IMG/VR virus record: IMGVR_UViG_3300034682_000402
Coordinates: 1-46,393 of that record
Source of the DNA: a virus
Direction: 5' to 3' (one strand)
DNA length: 46,393 bases
Part shown: positions 5,956-12,692 of the stretch, piece by piece
How positions within the stretch are numbered: position 1 is the first letter of the stretch
Layout: every line of letters begins with the position of its first letter
Position numbers and translations under genes: made by a program
The notes under the pieces: generated by a model
What the model saw: the letters and a program-made list of their open reading frames with translations, nothing else
Databases searched by the model: none
Told to the model about the DNA's origin: nothing

Positions 5956-6798
5956 TTAGCTCGGAATACGAACGAGATAGTGTTCCGCATCAATTTCTGC
6001 CTGCTTACAGCAGACGTGAGAGTATTGCGGAAGCTCGGACAACAAGCTTTGAATCTCCTCCTTCTTGGATTCCAGCATCCTGCTACCTAAAACTATCGAT
6101 TTCACAGCGTCTGCAGGGAACGCGAAAAGATGCACAGCCTCTGGCCCGGCGCCGATTGTCTTGGATGCATCGGAAAGCGGGACAATCATTCTCCACTCTG
6201 CCTCATATTCCCATGCATCCCCCTTTGTCAAGAAGATAGAACCATCCTCTACGTCTGACAAAGTGAGCGAAGGGCGCTTTCTGCTATAGATAACCTTGCG
6301 CAGGTAGCGAAGTTCATCGTCAGCGTTTACCCTTCGATCGAAGAATGGGGATGTCTCATCGAATTCTATAACGAAGCCCCTGTGCGAGTCTGCGTAGTGC
6401 GCCCACATTAAAAGGTTGTCCGGATCTTCCGTAAGGCAAAGTATCCCGAAAAGCTCCTCCAGTTTTCGCGCCATAGTCTCTTGCAGGTGCGGCATCATCT
6501 GCGTAGATAGGCTGTTTAAGCTGGCGTGCAAAGTTGAAAGCTGGCTTTTGAGGAAAGCTTCCAGGGCGTGCGCAGGTATCAGCGAACGAAGCTCGTTTGG
6601 GAGCTTCGCAAGTTCCTCGGTAAGCACGCGCGGTAGCACTCGTTTAAATTCGGCGGCGGCGTAATCCGGCGTAGCGATTGCAGCTAAGTGCGGTTTGAGT
6701 TCAAAAGGATCGTTTAGTACCGCTGGCGAGGAAAAGCGAATGCACTGGTTCTGAACCACATCGGTCCGATCTGGATGTAGATACTTGTAGAGTGACAT
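5956..6798 (-). CDS. DUF2971 family protein in the rex position
   Basis: A 280-aa protein with the DUF2971 signature: N-terminal LYKYLHPD, RFSSPAVLNDPFEL near residues 22-35, the central ILCLTEDPDNLLMWAHYAD followed by RGFVIEFD, and WEYEAEWR later. The biochemical role of the family is not established. It lies downstream of, and co-oriented with, the cI repressor, exactly where lambda carries rexAB, and ends at its own terminator. The ribosome-binding site is weak, but a promoter-like TTGCTC-17-TAAATT lies in the 221-nt gap behind cI. I infer expression in the lysogen and a possible superinfection-exclusion role. Confidence 0.8.
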   Translation of the reverse strand: MSLYKYLHPDRTDVVQNQCIRFSSPAVLNDPFELKPHLAAIATPDYAAAEFKRVLPRVLTEELAKLPNELRSLIPAHALEAFLKSQLSTLHASLNSLSTQMMPHLQETMARKLEELFGILCLTEDPDNLLMWAHYADSHRGFVIEFDETSPFFDRRVNADDELRYLRKVIYSRKRPSLTLSDVEDGSIFLTKGDAWEYEAEWRMIVPLSDASKTIGAGPEAVHLFAFPADAVKSIVLGSRMLESKKEEIQSLLSELPQYSHVCCKQAEIDAEHYLVRIPS

Positions 6799-6858
6799 TT
6801 TTGATGGATAACTAGATAAAGACGACAGGCAAATATGCTCGTCGCTCTTTTAAAACTT

Positions 6859-6887
6859 AATTTATTCACCCTTCTGAGCGTGAGCAA
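6859..6887 (-). promoter_or_regulatory. possible promoter for the DUF2971 gene
   Basis: Minus strand TTGCTC (plus 6882-6887), 17-nt spacer, TAAATT (plus 6859-6864), in an AT-rich gap between cI and DUF2971. It would allow expression of DUF2971 independent of the cI promoter. Confidence 0.35.
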
Positions 6888-7019
6888 TCGCAAGCAAAAC
6901 CTTTAGGCAAATCTAGAAATTTCGAGATTGAAGCTTGTTGCGCGTAGTCCAAGTACCAATCAGGAATGTCTGCTTCTGGCCGAAAGCAGTCTGTGATCAA
7001 GTTACTTATTCACAGAGCA

Positions 7020-7715
7020 TTAAAGCTTTTTACCGTTCCAAGCCCAGACCACACGCCCTAGTACGTTCAACTGGTGGTCGCCGTTGAGTACATCCACGGT
7101 CTTGATGTTGATGTTGTCAGAGCTGACTTCCATAGCCCCATCCATGCGGATGCGCACACGCTTGATGTAGAGCTGGCCGCGCACTTCCAGCACGTAAACG
7201 CCTTCCATGCTGGATGGGTCGCGCGAGCCGACGTCCACCAGCAGCACATCACCATCGCTGAAGGTGGGCGCCATGCTTTCGCCGTGGGCGTGTATGAATT
7301 TCAGCTCTCGAATATTACTGGGCCGGATGTGCTGGTTGATCCAGTGGGAAGACAGAGCCAGGTCGCCCACCACGTAGTCGGCATCCAGCGCTTCATTACC
7401 GGGCCCCATGCTGCCGCAGTTGGCCAGCAGAGGGATTCGGATCAGGTCTTCAGACTCCGCGATTGCTTGTGTCTGGCGGATAACTGCTGGAGTAGAAGAA
7501 GCCGCAGTCATTGAGCCTTCGCCCGTGAGTAGCCAAGCAGCGCGAACGCCAATCACGGTTTCTGCAGTCATGGCCCCGGCGCGCGAAACGCCGCGTGTTT
7601 CCCAATTTTTCACCGTCTGAGGCGATTCGTTGAGAAGACGTGCGACCGCCGACTGGCCGGAGACATCTCGCATTTGCTTGGCTGCTTGGTACAGCCGTTC
7701 AGTAGAAGCGTGCAT
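7020..7715 (-). CDS. cI: CI-type repressor, S24 autopeptidase
   Basis: A 231-aa lysogeny repressor. The N-terminal helix-turn-helix is at residues about 20-45 (SAVARLLNESPQTVKNWETRG). The C-terminal LexA/CI-type S24 peptidase has Ser147 in HGESMAP and Lys185 in YIKRV. A Cys100-Gly101 bond (LLANCGSMG) is the likely RecA-stimulated self-cleavage site. The start at 7715 (MHASTERL) is chosen because upstream codons run across the operator sites. The Shine-Dalgarno is poor, so leaderless or near-leaderless translation is possible. It is divergent from cro across an operator-rich 82-bp gap. Confidence 0.9.
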   Translation of the reverse strand: MHASTERLYQAAKQMRDVSGQSAVARLLNESPQTVKNWETRGVSRAGAMTAETVIGVRAAWLLTGEGSMTAASSTPAVIRQTQAIAESEDLIRIPLLANCGSMGPGNEALDADYVVGDLALSSHWINQHIRPSNIRELKFIHAHGESMAPTFSDGDVLLVDVGSRDPSSMEGVYVLEVRGQLYIKRVRIRMDGAMEVSSDNINIKTVDVLNGDHQLNVLGRVVWAWNGKKL

Positions 7716-7728
7716 GTGTGAAATTTTC

Positions 7729-7797
7729 TGTTTAGTAAACAAAATGTTGTTAAACGTGGTGTTTGACTTTTGTTTAAACTGAATGTTTAATTCCTGC
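7729..7797 (+). promoter_or_regulatory. operator region and PR-like cro promoter
   Basis: Contains a perfect 13-bp dyad TGTTTAGTAAACA (7729-7741), TTGTTAAAC near 7748, and TTTTGTTTAAACTGAA (7769-7784). The rightward promoter is TTGACT (7763-7768), 17-nt spacer, TTTAAT (7786-7791). The third operator overlaps the spacer, so repressor binding would block cro transcription. The predicted start falls at the cro ATG (7798). Confidence 0.7.
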
Positions 7798-8040
7798 ATG
7801 CATCAAGACGAACAGCTCATCTCTCGGCTCGGCGGCGTAGTGAAGTTCGCAACGCGCTTGGGCCTCGACCCCAAAAAAGGTGGCGCTCAGCGCGTCCAGA
7901 ACTGGAAGAGCCGTGGCATCCCTGCAGCTATCGAGCGCGATAACCCGTGGATTGCCCACGAGCGCAACTTGATGCGCAGCAGCGCCTACCTGCGCGATGC
8001 CCCCTTGCCCCAAGCGACGCAGGAGGTGGCGCATGGCTGA
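7798..8040 (+). CDS. cro: Cro-like regulator
   Basis: An 80-aa protein (MHQDEQLISRLGG) with a Cro/YdaS-type helix-turn-helix: VVKFATRLGLDPKKGGAQRVQNWKSRGIPAAIE, residues about 13-45. It is divergent from cI over shared operators. I choose ATG 7798 over ATG 7783 because 7783 lies inside the promoter between -35 and -10. The transcript would start at or next to 7798, so the message appears leaderless. The stop TGA is part of a junction motif (8020-8040) that also holds a strong ribosome-binding site and ATG for a following gene. Confidence 0.85.
   Translation: MHQDEQLISRLGGVVKFATRLGLDPKKGGAQRVQNWKSRGIPAAIERDNPWIAHERNLMRSSAYLRDAPLPQATQEVAHG
8020..8040 (+). repeat. junction repeat, left copy
   Basis: A 21-bp block (CAGGAGG..GCGCATGG.TGA) at the end of cro. 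It matches 8581-8601 at 19 of 21 positions. Both copies combine a ribosome-binding site, an ATG and the stop of the upstream gene. Confidence 0.7.
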
Positions 8041-8042
8041 CA

Positions 8043-8420
8043 TCACCACCCTAGCGCTCGTTTGGCGGCCTCATTCAGCAGGTCTGCCGATGCTGCTGAC
8101 AGCACACCACCTACCCAGCCAAGCAGTACCAGCAGGTATTTCTGCAGGCGGCCAATTACGCCGCGTGCGCGTTTTTTTTCTTGCAGTTGCTGCGCATACA
8201 GACGCCCCTGCAGCGTGGGGGCGAATGCAACGAGGGCGTCGATTTCGCCTGCCGCCGTTGTGCTGCTGCGGTGTACGTGCCCGGTAGCCATTCCTGCATG
8301 GATCAATTCGGCTGCGGCATCCCAGTTTTCAGGGGTGGGTGTCTGGCCACTTAGCAAATGAAGGTAGGTGTCTATGGGCTCGAACGAGCGTTTTTTCTGG
8401 ATTGCGTTTGCTGGGGGCAT
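8043..8420 (-). CDS. small membrane protein, 125 aa
   Basis: A 125-aa protein from MPPANAIQKKRSF, with a mixed soluble region (DTYLHLLSGQTPTPENWDAAAELIHAG) and a C-terminal membrane segment at residues about 96-114 (YLLVLLGWVGGVLSAASA). It is convergent with cro, 3 nt from its stop. The start overlaps the 5' end of the opposite gene by 47 nt, so one of the two starts may be wrong. It lies wholly between two near-identical 21-bp junctions, suggesting an inserted moron. No family recognised. Confidence 0.55.
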   Translation of the reverse strand: MPPANAIQKKRSFEPIDTYLHLLSGQTPTPENWDAAAELIHAGMATGHVHRSSTTAAGEIDALVAFAPTLQGRLYAQQLQEKKRARGVIGRLQKYLLVLLGWVGGVLSAASADLLNEAAKRALGW

Positions 8421-8601
8421 GTTTATGTCCAATGTGGTGGGCGGCCTGCTGCCCAATGCGCTGCACCACTTTTGGCCTGATCGCTTTGATCCGCCCAAAA
8501 GCAGGCAGTGCGAGAAAGCCCCACCAGCCCGCACAGCACCTGCTGCTTTGGTGTCTGAGGTGTCTGTGCCTTCTGCGAATCAGGAGGGGGCGCATGGGTG
8601 A
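8374..8601 (+). CDS. small membrane protein, 75 aa
   Basis: A 75-aa protein (MGSNERFFWIAFAGG...) with an N-terminal hydrophobic helix at residues 6-24 and a soluble Pro/Ala tail. The 3' end overlaps the next gene by 8 nt through the junction ATGGGTGA. An upstream AAGG supports the start weakly. ATG 8419 would remove the overlap with the opposite gene. Function unknown. Confidence 0.5.
   Translation: MGSNERFFWIAFAGGMFMSNVVGGLLPNALHHFWPDRFDPPKSRQCEKAPPARTAPAALVSEVSVPSANQEGAHG
8581..8601 (+). repeat. junction repeat, right copy
   Basis: Second copy of the 21-bp block at 8020-8040, differing at two positions. It supplies the stop of the 75-aa gene and the start signal of the 89-aa gene. Confidence 0.7.
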
Positions 8602-8863
8602 ATCAGTGTCTGGAACAAAGACGACAACTGTTGAATTGCTTCGCCTTGCTGAGCGTTGGGCGAGAGCGTCGGGCAGTACGTTGACGTTTTGGCCCATGGA
8701 TTTGTCTTGTGCTTCTGAGTTGGTGGCCCAAGAAGGGAATGCCATGCTGGCATGTGCACTGCAGCTTCGGGCCACGTTGGCGGGGACAGCTGATTTTGCT
8801 CAGGCCATTGAGGATCTCGGTCTTGAGCCAGTCGGTCAGGACGCCAAAGGTCCAGGAGTTTGA
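8594..8863 (+). CDS. hypothetical early protein, 89 aa
   Basis: An 89-aa soluble protein (MGESVSGTKTTTVELLRLAERWARASG) with a helical N-terminus and a mid segment MDLSCASELVAQEGNAMLACALQLRATL. The start is backed by CAGGAGGGGGCGC-ATG. Most of the gene lies antisense to the DUF2513 gene on the minus strand, which is unusual. It is probably in the early rightward transcript after cro. No family recognised. Confidence 0.55.
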   Translation: MGESVSGTKTTTVELLRLAERWARASGSTLTFWPMDLSCASELVAQEGNAMLACALQLRATLAGTADFAQAIEDLGLEPVGQDAKGPGV

Positions 8864-9151
8864 TGGCGCTATGACCTGTTTTTTCGCTTTGGCCCACAAC
8901 GTGTCGTTGCGCACGGCTTCGGCAAATTCGCAGCCTGCCCATGTCAGCCGCCAGACGACGGCCATGTCTGCAGGTTTGATGCCGTCCTTTGGGTGTATCG
9001 CGGCTGTCAGCAACCCTGCTTCTTCCATCCATTGGACGTGGATGGCAAATGTTTCGTTGTCCAGATCTTTCAGATCGCGAAGCACTTGCCCAGGAGGTAG
9101 CGCTTCGGTTGCAAGTGCGATGCGCCTGATGACGTCCATATCCCGTTTCAT
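8603..9151 (-). CDS. DUF2513 family protein with anomalous C-terminal extension
   Basis: A 182-aa reading frame. Residues 1 to about 120 match the DUF2513 pattern: start MKRDMDVIRRIALATE, central VQWMEEAGLLTAAI, WRLTWAGCEFAEAVRNDTLWAKAKK, and WTFGVLTDWLKTEILNGL. The family is usually about 115-135 aa and common in phages, with unknown function. The remaining 60 residues are Arg/Gln/Cys-rich and lie antisense to the 89-aa gene. I read them as read-through past a lost native stop. The gene opposes the early rightward operon. Confidence 0.7.
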   Translation of the reverse strand: MKRDMDVIRRIALATEALPPGQVLRDLKDLDNETFAIHVQWMEEAGLLTAAIHPKDGIKPADMAVVWRLTWAGCEFAEAVRNDTLWAKAKKQVIAPSNSWTFGVLTDWLKTEILNGLSKISCPRQRGPKLQCTCQHGIPFLGHQLRSTRQIHGPKRQRTARRSRPTLSKAKQFNSCRLCSRH

Positions 9152-9250
9152 GCTCGCCCTCCTTGGCGTCGTTGGTCGTGTCGGAACTTCCATCGTAGCC
9201 AGGGCAGGGGCGGGCACCCGGTGCAAGGTGACGGGCGGCGCGCATGCCTG

Positions 9251-9511
9251 TTACCCCACCACGATGCGCTGCAGTCTGCGCAGGGCTTTGACTTCTTCGG
9301 CCGAGGCACTGCCGGTGACTTGCATGCGGGTGGTGGCGGTGTCCAGCCAGGCGTTCATGCGGTCGGCGCTGAAGCCGTGGCGTTCGCACTCGATGACGGT
9401 GGCCATGTGGGCCAGAAACTCTTCCAGCGCGGTGACGCGCAGTTGCAGGGCCTCGATATCAGTGGGGGCTGGGCTGGGTGTGGCTTGTGCTGGCTTGTTT
9501 GCGTTGCTCAT
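9251..9511 (-). CDS. hypothetical phage protein, 86 aa, coiled-coil-like
   Basis: An 86-aa protein (MSNANKPAQATPSPAPTD). It has a Pro/Ala-rich head and a heptad-like helix EALQLRVTALEEFLAHMATVIE, then a second helix ASAEEVKALRRLQRI. AAAGG upstream supports the ATG at 9511. It is divergent from the CII-like gene with 36 nt between starts. Function unknown; the coiled coil suggests a small oligomeric adaptor. Confidence 0.6.
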   Translation of the reverse strand: MSNANKPAQATPSPAPTDIEALQLRVTALEEFLAHMATVIECERHGFSADRMNAWLDTATTRMQVTGSASAEEVKALRRLQRIVVG

Positions 9512-9547
9512 GGTGCGGCCTTTCAAGGGTGAGGGGGTGTGGCTGTG

Positions 9548-10075
9548 ATGGGAGCTACTGTCTCAGTTGCTGCGGCCTTTGCCTATGGCGATATGAGCCC
9601 TGAGGCCGACATGGCCCGCGGCATGGATGTGCTGGATGCCGCCTTGCTGATTGCACAGGAGGTGCCGGGCGGTGTGCCCGCCCTGGCGCAGCGCATGGGG
9701 GTGTCTGCCAACACGCTGCAGCACAAGCTGAACCCGAACAACACCACGCACCACCTGACGCTGAAAGAGGCCATGGCCCTGCAGGTGGTGTCTGGCCGCC
9801 CGTATGTGCTGCACGCAATGGCGGCGGGGCTGGACTACATCTGCCACCGCAGCCGGCCCGACGATGCGCAGGGTGATGCGCTGGAGGCGTTCATGCGTGT
9901 GCAGCAGGCCATGGGTGAGCTGACGGCCGCTGCGGCCGATGCCTTGCGCGGCGGCGGGGATGTGAGCCAGAACGCCAAGCGCCGGGTTGAGCACTTTGCC
10001 AATGAGGCGATGGCCAGCATGGCGCACCTGGTCAGCACCGTGGCCGCGCGCGTACCGCAGCGGGGGGAGGGCTGA
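9548..10075 (+). CDS. CII-like phage regulatory protein (CP76 family)
   Basis: A 175-aa protein. Residues about 22-95 match the phage regulatory CII/CP76 family: VLDAALLIAQEVPGGVPALAQRMGVSANTLQHKLNP, then LTLKEAMALQVVSGRPYVLHAMA. The HTH (PALAQRMGVSANTLQHKL) is followed by an Ala-rich helical tail. GAGGGGG lies upstream; GTG 9539 is an alternative start. In this family the protein influences the lysis-lysogeny choice and early transcription. Its place after cro and before replication genes matches cII. Confidence 0.8.
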   Translation: MGATVSVAAAFAYGDMSPEADMARGMDVLDAALLIAQEVPGGVPALAQRMGVSANTLQHKLNPNNTTHHLTLKEAMALQVVSGRPYVLHAMAAGLDYICHRSRPDDAQGDALEAFMRVQQAMGELTAAAADALRGGGDVSQNAKRRVEHFANEAMASMAHLVSTVAARVPQRGEG

Positions 10076-10076
10076 T

Positions 10077-10907
10077 ATGCACATCCAGCTGAGCGCAAAG
10101 GTGATCAACCAGGCCGAGGTGCTGAAGCAGTTGCACGGCCTGACCGGGCCGCAGGCCGCGCGGGCCTACGCCAAGGCGCTGAACGATGTGGGGTTTGAGA
10201 TTCGCCGTGCCATGCAGGACGAGATGCGGGCGGTGTTTGACCGGCCCACCAGCTACATCATCCGCAGCCCGCGCGTGCGCATGGCCAAGCCGGACCGGTT
10301 GAGCGTGACGATCGAGCCGGCCTATATGGGTGGCAAGGGTGTAGACCCGCAGAAGATCTTGAACGCCCAGACCTGGGGAGGCCGTCGCACCGACAAGCGC
10401 AGTGAGGTGGCGTTGCGCCGCGCGGGCATCTTGCCTGTGGGCTATCAAACGGCCATTCCTGACGACGCCCGCGGCGGCCCTTACCCCGGCAGCGATGACG
10501 GCCGGGGCAATCTGCGCGGGGCTTTTCTGGTGCAGCTGATCAGCTACTTCCAGGCGTTTGGGGAGCAGGGCTACAAGGCCAACATGAGCGCCAGGGGCTA
10601 CCAGCGCGTGCATCGCGGCACCAAGCGGCAGACGAGGCGGCGTTACTTCGTTGCCTATGGCGCGCTGCGCGGTGGGCCGCGCATCACCCAAAAAGGCGAG
10701 GCAGACGAGCGCACGGCCCACTTGCAGCCCGGCATCTGGGGTGTGAGTGGCACCGGCGGTGCAGACCTGCGCCCGGTGTTGCTGTTTGTGAAGCAAGGCA
10801 CCTACCAGCCCCGCCTGGACATGAACAAGGTGGCCCAACGGGCCGATGCCGAGGCGTATCTGGCCCGGCGCATTCGTTTTCGCCTGCGGGAGGCCGCTGG
10901 CGTATAG
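10077..10907 (+). CDS. phage protein, possibly minor tail (Z-like)
   Basis: A 276-aa protein from MHIQLSAKVINQAEVLKQL. An N-terminal helix AYAKALNDVGFEIRRAMQDEMRAVFDRPTSYI precedes IEPAYMGGKGVDPQKIL, a Gly-rich region and RPVLLFVKQGTYQPRLDM. The general pattern (helical start, then RPVLLFVKQ) recalls lambda minor tail protein Z relatives, but I cannot confirm it. Oddly, it sits in the early region between the CII-like gene and replication genes, not with the tail genes. GGGGGGAGG upstream of the ATG is strong. Confidence 0.65.
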   Translation: MHIQLSAKVINQAEVLKQLHGLTGPQAARAYAKALNDVGFEIRRAMQDEMRAVFDRPTSYIIRSPRVRMAKPDRLSVTIEPAYMGGKGVDPQKILNAQTWGGRRTDKRSEVALRRAGILPVGYQTAIPDDARGGPYPGSDDGRGNLRGAFLVQLISYFQAFGEQGYKANMSARGYQRVHRGTKRQTRRRYFVAYGALRGGPRITQKGEADERTAHLQPGIWGVSGTGGADLRPVLLFVKQGTYQPRLDMNKVAQRADAEAYLARRIRFRLREAAGV

Positions 10908-10944
10908 CCGGTTCCTGCCCAGATATCGAGAGGAGAGATCCACC

Positions 10945-11280
10945 ATGCCACAGACCACCGTGACGGGGCGCGACACCAGCGCAGCAGCCTTTGCCGCCCT
11001 GGGCAACGAAGGGCGCCGCCGCCTGAATGAGCGCCTGTACGCATCCCTGCGCCATGCCCACCAGTGCGGCACACGCGACATGAGCCGCCGTGAGCTGCGC
11101 GACTACCACCACCAGCAGACCGGCGAATGGCTGGAGCTGTCCAGCGTGGCCAGCACCGTCAACGCCTTGCTGGCCGCCGGCAAGCTGGAGGAGGGCGAGG
11201 TGCGCATGTGCAGCCTGTCCAGCCGCCAGCGCGAGATCACGCCCGTGCGCTGCAAGGCCCACCAGGCGCGGCTGGACTGA
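10945..11280 (+). CDS. winged-helix-like early protein, 111 aa
   Basis: A 111-aa protein with helices (NERLYASLRHAHQCGTRDMSRRELRDYHH), a probable recognition helix (SSVASTVNALLAAGKLEEGEV) and a strand-rich end (RQREITPVRCKAHQ), the layout of a winged helix. GAGAGGAGAG upstream of the ATG is a strong site. It is 15 nt upstream of the replication initiator and probably co-transcribed. It could assist replication or be a regulator; no family confirmed. Confidence 0.65.
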   Translation: MPQTTVTGRDTSAAAFAALGNEGRRRLNERLYASLRHAHQCGTRDMSRRELRDYHHQQTGEWLELSSVASTVNALLAAGKLEEGEVRMCSLSSRQREITPVRCKAHQARLD

Positions 11281-11295
11281 TATCGAAAGCACTGT

Positions 11296-12021
11296 ATGAG
11301 CACCATCATCATGTCGGCCTGCTGGCCGCTACAGGGCATGTCGCCTGCGCAAAAGGCCGTTCTGATATCGCTGGCCGATCAGGCGAATGACGACGGCTAT
11401 TGCTGGCCGTCCATCAAGACCATCGGCATCCGCACCTGCCTGTCTGACCGGGCGGTGCAGGGTGCCATCAAGTGGCTGATTGCCGCCGGTTTGCTGCGCA
11501 CCAGCACACGCAGCGGCACGTCCACCGTGTACCAGCTGACCCCCGCAGCATATGCACCCCCGCAGGAAATGCGCCCCGCAGATGCTGCACCCAGGGGTGC
11601 AGAAAATGCACCCCCACCCCCGCAGCTCCTGCACCCCACCCCCGCAGATGCTGCACCCAAACCATCAATGAACCGTAATTTGAACCGTCAAGGAACCAAA
11701 CCTCCGCGACGGCGCGCGGAGCCTGTCCCCAAACCGGACGACGTGACCGAGCAGGTCTGGTGCGACTGGCAGCAGCTGCGCAAGGCCAAGCGGGCACCGG
11801 TGACGGACACCGTGGTGCTGGGCGCACGCGCCGAGGCGGCCAAGGCCGGCATGACGCTGGAGGCCTTCCTGCAGCTGTGGTGCATCCGCGGCTCGCAAGG
11901 GCTGCAGGCCGCGTGGCTCAAACCTGCAGAACTGCCGCCGGGCCAACGCTTGCCGGCGGCCAACACCCACAAGCACGCTGCTGCCGCAGCTACGATTTTT
12001 GATGGAGTTTGGGATGCATGA
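11296..12021 (+). CDS. replication initiator (helix-turn-helix, lambda O-like role)
   Basis: A 241-aa protein whose N-terminal about 75 residues form an HTH_36-type winged helix (SPAQKAVLISLADQANDDGYCWPSIKTIG, then AVQGAIKWLIAAGLL). A Pro/Ala-rich linker (residues about 82-125) is encoded by an iteron-like DNA cluster. The C-terminal half is a conserved-looking helical domain (VWCDWQQLRKAKRAPVTDTV...). Initiators that carry their origin inside the gene, as lambda O does, have this layout. The next gene, lambda P-like, overlaps by 8 nt. Confidence 0.8.
   Translation: MSTIIMSACWPLQGMSPAQKAVLISLADQANDDGYCWPSIKTIGIRTCLSDRAVQGAIKWLIAAGLLRTSTRSGTSTVYQLTPAAYAPPQEMRPADAAPRGAENAPPPPQLLHPTPADAAPKPSMNRNLNRQGTKPPRRRAEPVPKPDDVTEQVWCDWQQLRKAKRAPVTDTVVLGARAEAAKAGMTLEAFLQLWCIRGSQGLQAAWLKPAELPPGQRLPAANTHKHAAAAATIFDGVWDA
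11541..11661 (+). other. candidate replication origin: iteron-like cluster
   Basis: Within the initiator gene, CCCCGCAG occurs five times (near 11541, 11558, 11574, 11618, 11640). TGCACCC occurs five times direct (11553, 11586, 11607, 11630, 11652) and once inverted (11595). AT-richer sequence with a repeated AACCGT follows (11661-11700). Position and repeats resemble lambda ori in gene O. A low-complexity Pro/Ala linker could create part of the pattern by codon bias. Confidence 0.5.
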
Positions 12022-12577
12022 CGTGGCAACGTTGACGGCTGACGCCATCCAGCAAGCGCATGCCAGGGCCGCAGATCCGGGCATGGACGCAGCTGCAGAG
12101 GGCATGCAGGTCAGCACCGTGGTGCGCAAGCTGTTCGTGCTGCTGCAGGGCAGCTACGGCAGCCTGTTCGTCAGCAAGTTCGCCACAGGGCTGAAGGACG
12201 GCCAGGGCCGCGACAAGGGCGTGCGTGCGGCCATGTCCGTCTGGCAGGCACGGCTGGGCCACTTCCCTGCCGACGTGCTGGAGGCGGCCGCCTACCGCGT
12301 GATGGCAGAGAACCCAGCGTTCCCGCCCAACCTGCCGCAGATCGAGGCGGCATGCCAGGCCGCCATGCCGCGCCAGACCTACGCCCAGCAGCAAGGGCTG
12401 ACCGCGCTGCCACCGCCTGCACCTGCCCAGCCCGTGCAGGTCAGCCTGCAAGAGCGCAACGACGGCAAAGACTGGGCACGCCGCATCGTTGCCCGGCTGA
12501 AGAACGGTGACACCAGCATCTGCCGCTACACCGCCATGTCGGCCCGCATGGCCCTGGGGCTGGAGGCCAAGCTGTGA
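12014..12577 (+). CDS. replication protein P-like (helicase loader)
   Basis: A 187-aa protein. The core VWQARLGHFPADVLEAAAYRVMAENPAFPPNLPQIEAAC is typical of lambda P/phage replication P relatives, which recruit the host DnaB helicase to the initiator at the origin. A Pro-rich linker and a basic helical C-terminus (DWARRIVARLKNGD) follow. ATG 12014 has TGGAG upstream and overlaps the initiator stop by 8 nt, implying translational coupling. Confidence 0.75.
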   Translation: MHDVATLTADAIQQAHARAADPGMDAAAEGMQVSTVVRKLFVLLQGSYGSLFVSKFATGLKDGQGRDKGVRAAMSVWQARLGHFPADVLEAAAYRVMAENPAFPPNLPQIEAACQAAMPRQTYAQQQGLTALPPPAPAQPVQVSLQERNDGKDWARRIVARLKNGDTSICRYTAMSARMALGLEAKL

Positions 12578-12692
12578 TGGCCGCCTGCACCATGCGCCGC
12601 GCCGGTCGCGGGTCCTTCCCGGCCCGTCCAGATGCGGGTAATTCGAGCCGCGTTGTCGGACTGTTGTGTGAGTTCCTTAAGGGGGTTATGTG
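12578..12692 (+). other. gap with candidate cos region
   Basis: 115 bp without a gene between replication and packaging genes. It holds GC-rich blocks (GTCGCGGGTCCTTCCCGGCC near 12604-12623) and GCGGGTAATTCGAGCCGCG (12634-12652). Cos sites of lambda-type phages lie just upstream of the small terminase gene, so this is the natural place for cos, but no overhang can be fixed by eye. Confidence 0.35.

Noticed and set aside
8033-8287. Rightward frame starting at the cro junction ATG (MADITTLALVW)
   Set aside because: Strong start signal, but the body is an Arg/Cys/Leu-rich shadow of the minus-strand 125-aa gene; the start signal is better explained by the duplicated junction motif.
11996-12016. 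ATG 12002 as start of the P-like gene
   Set aside because: The GGAG at 12004 fits ATG 12014; initiation at 12002 would have no ribosome-binding site.
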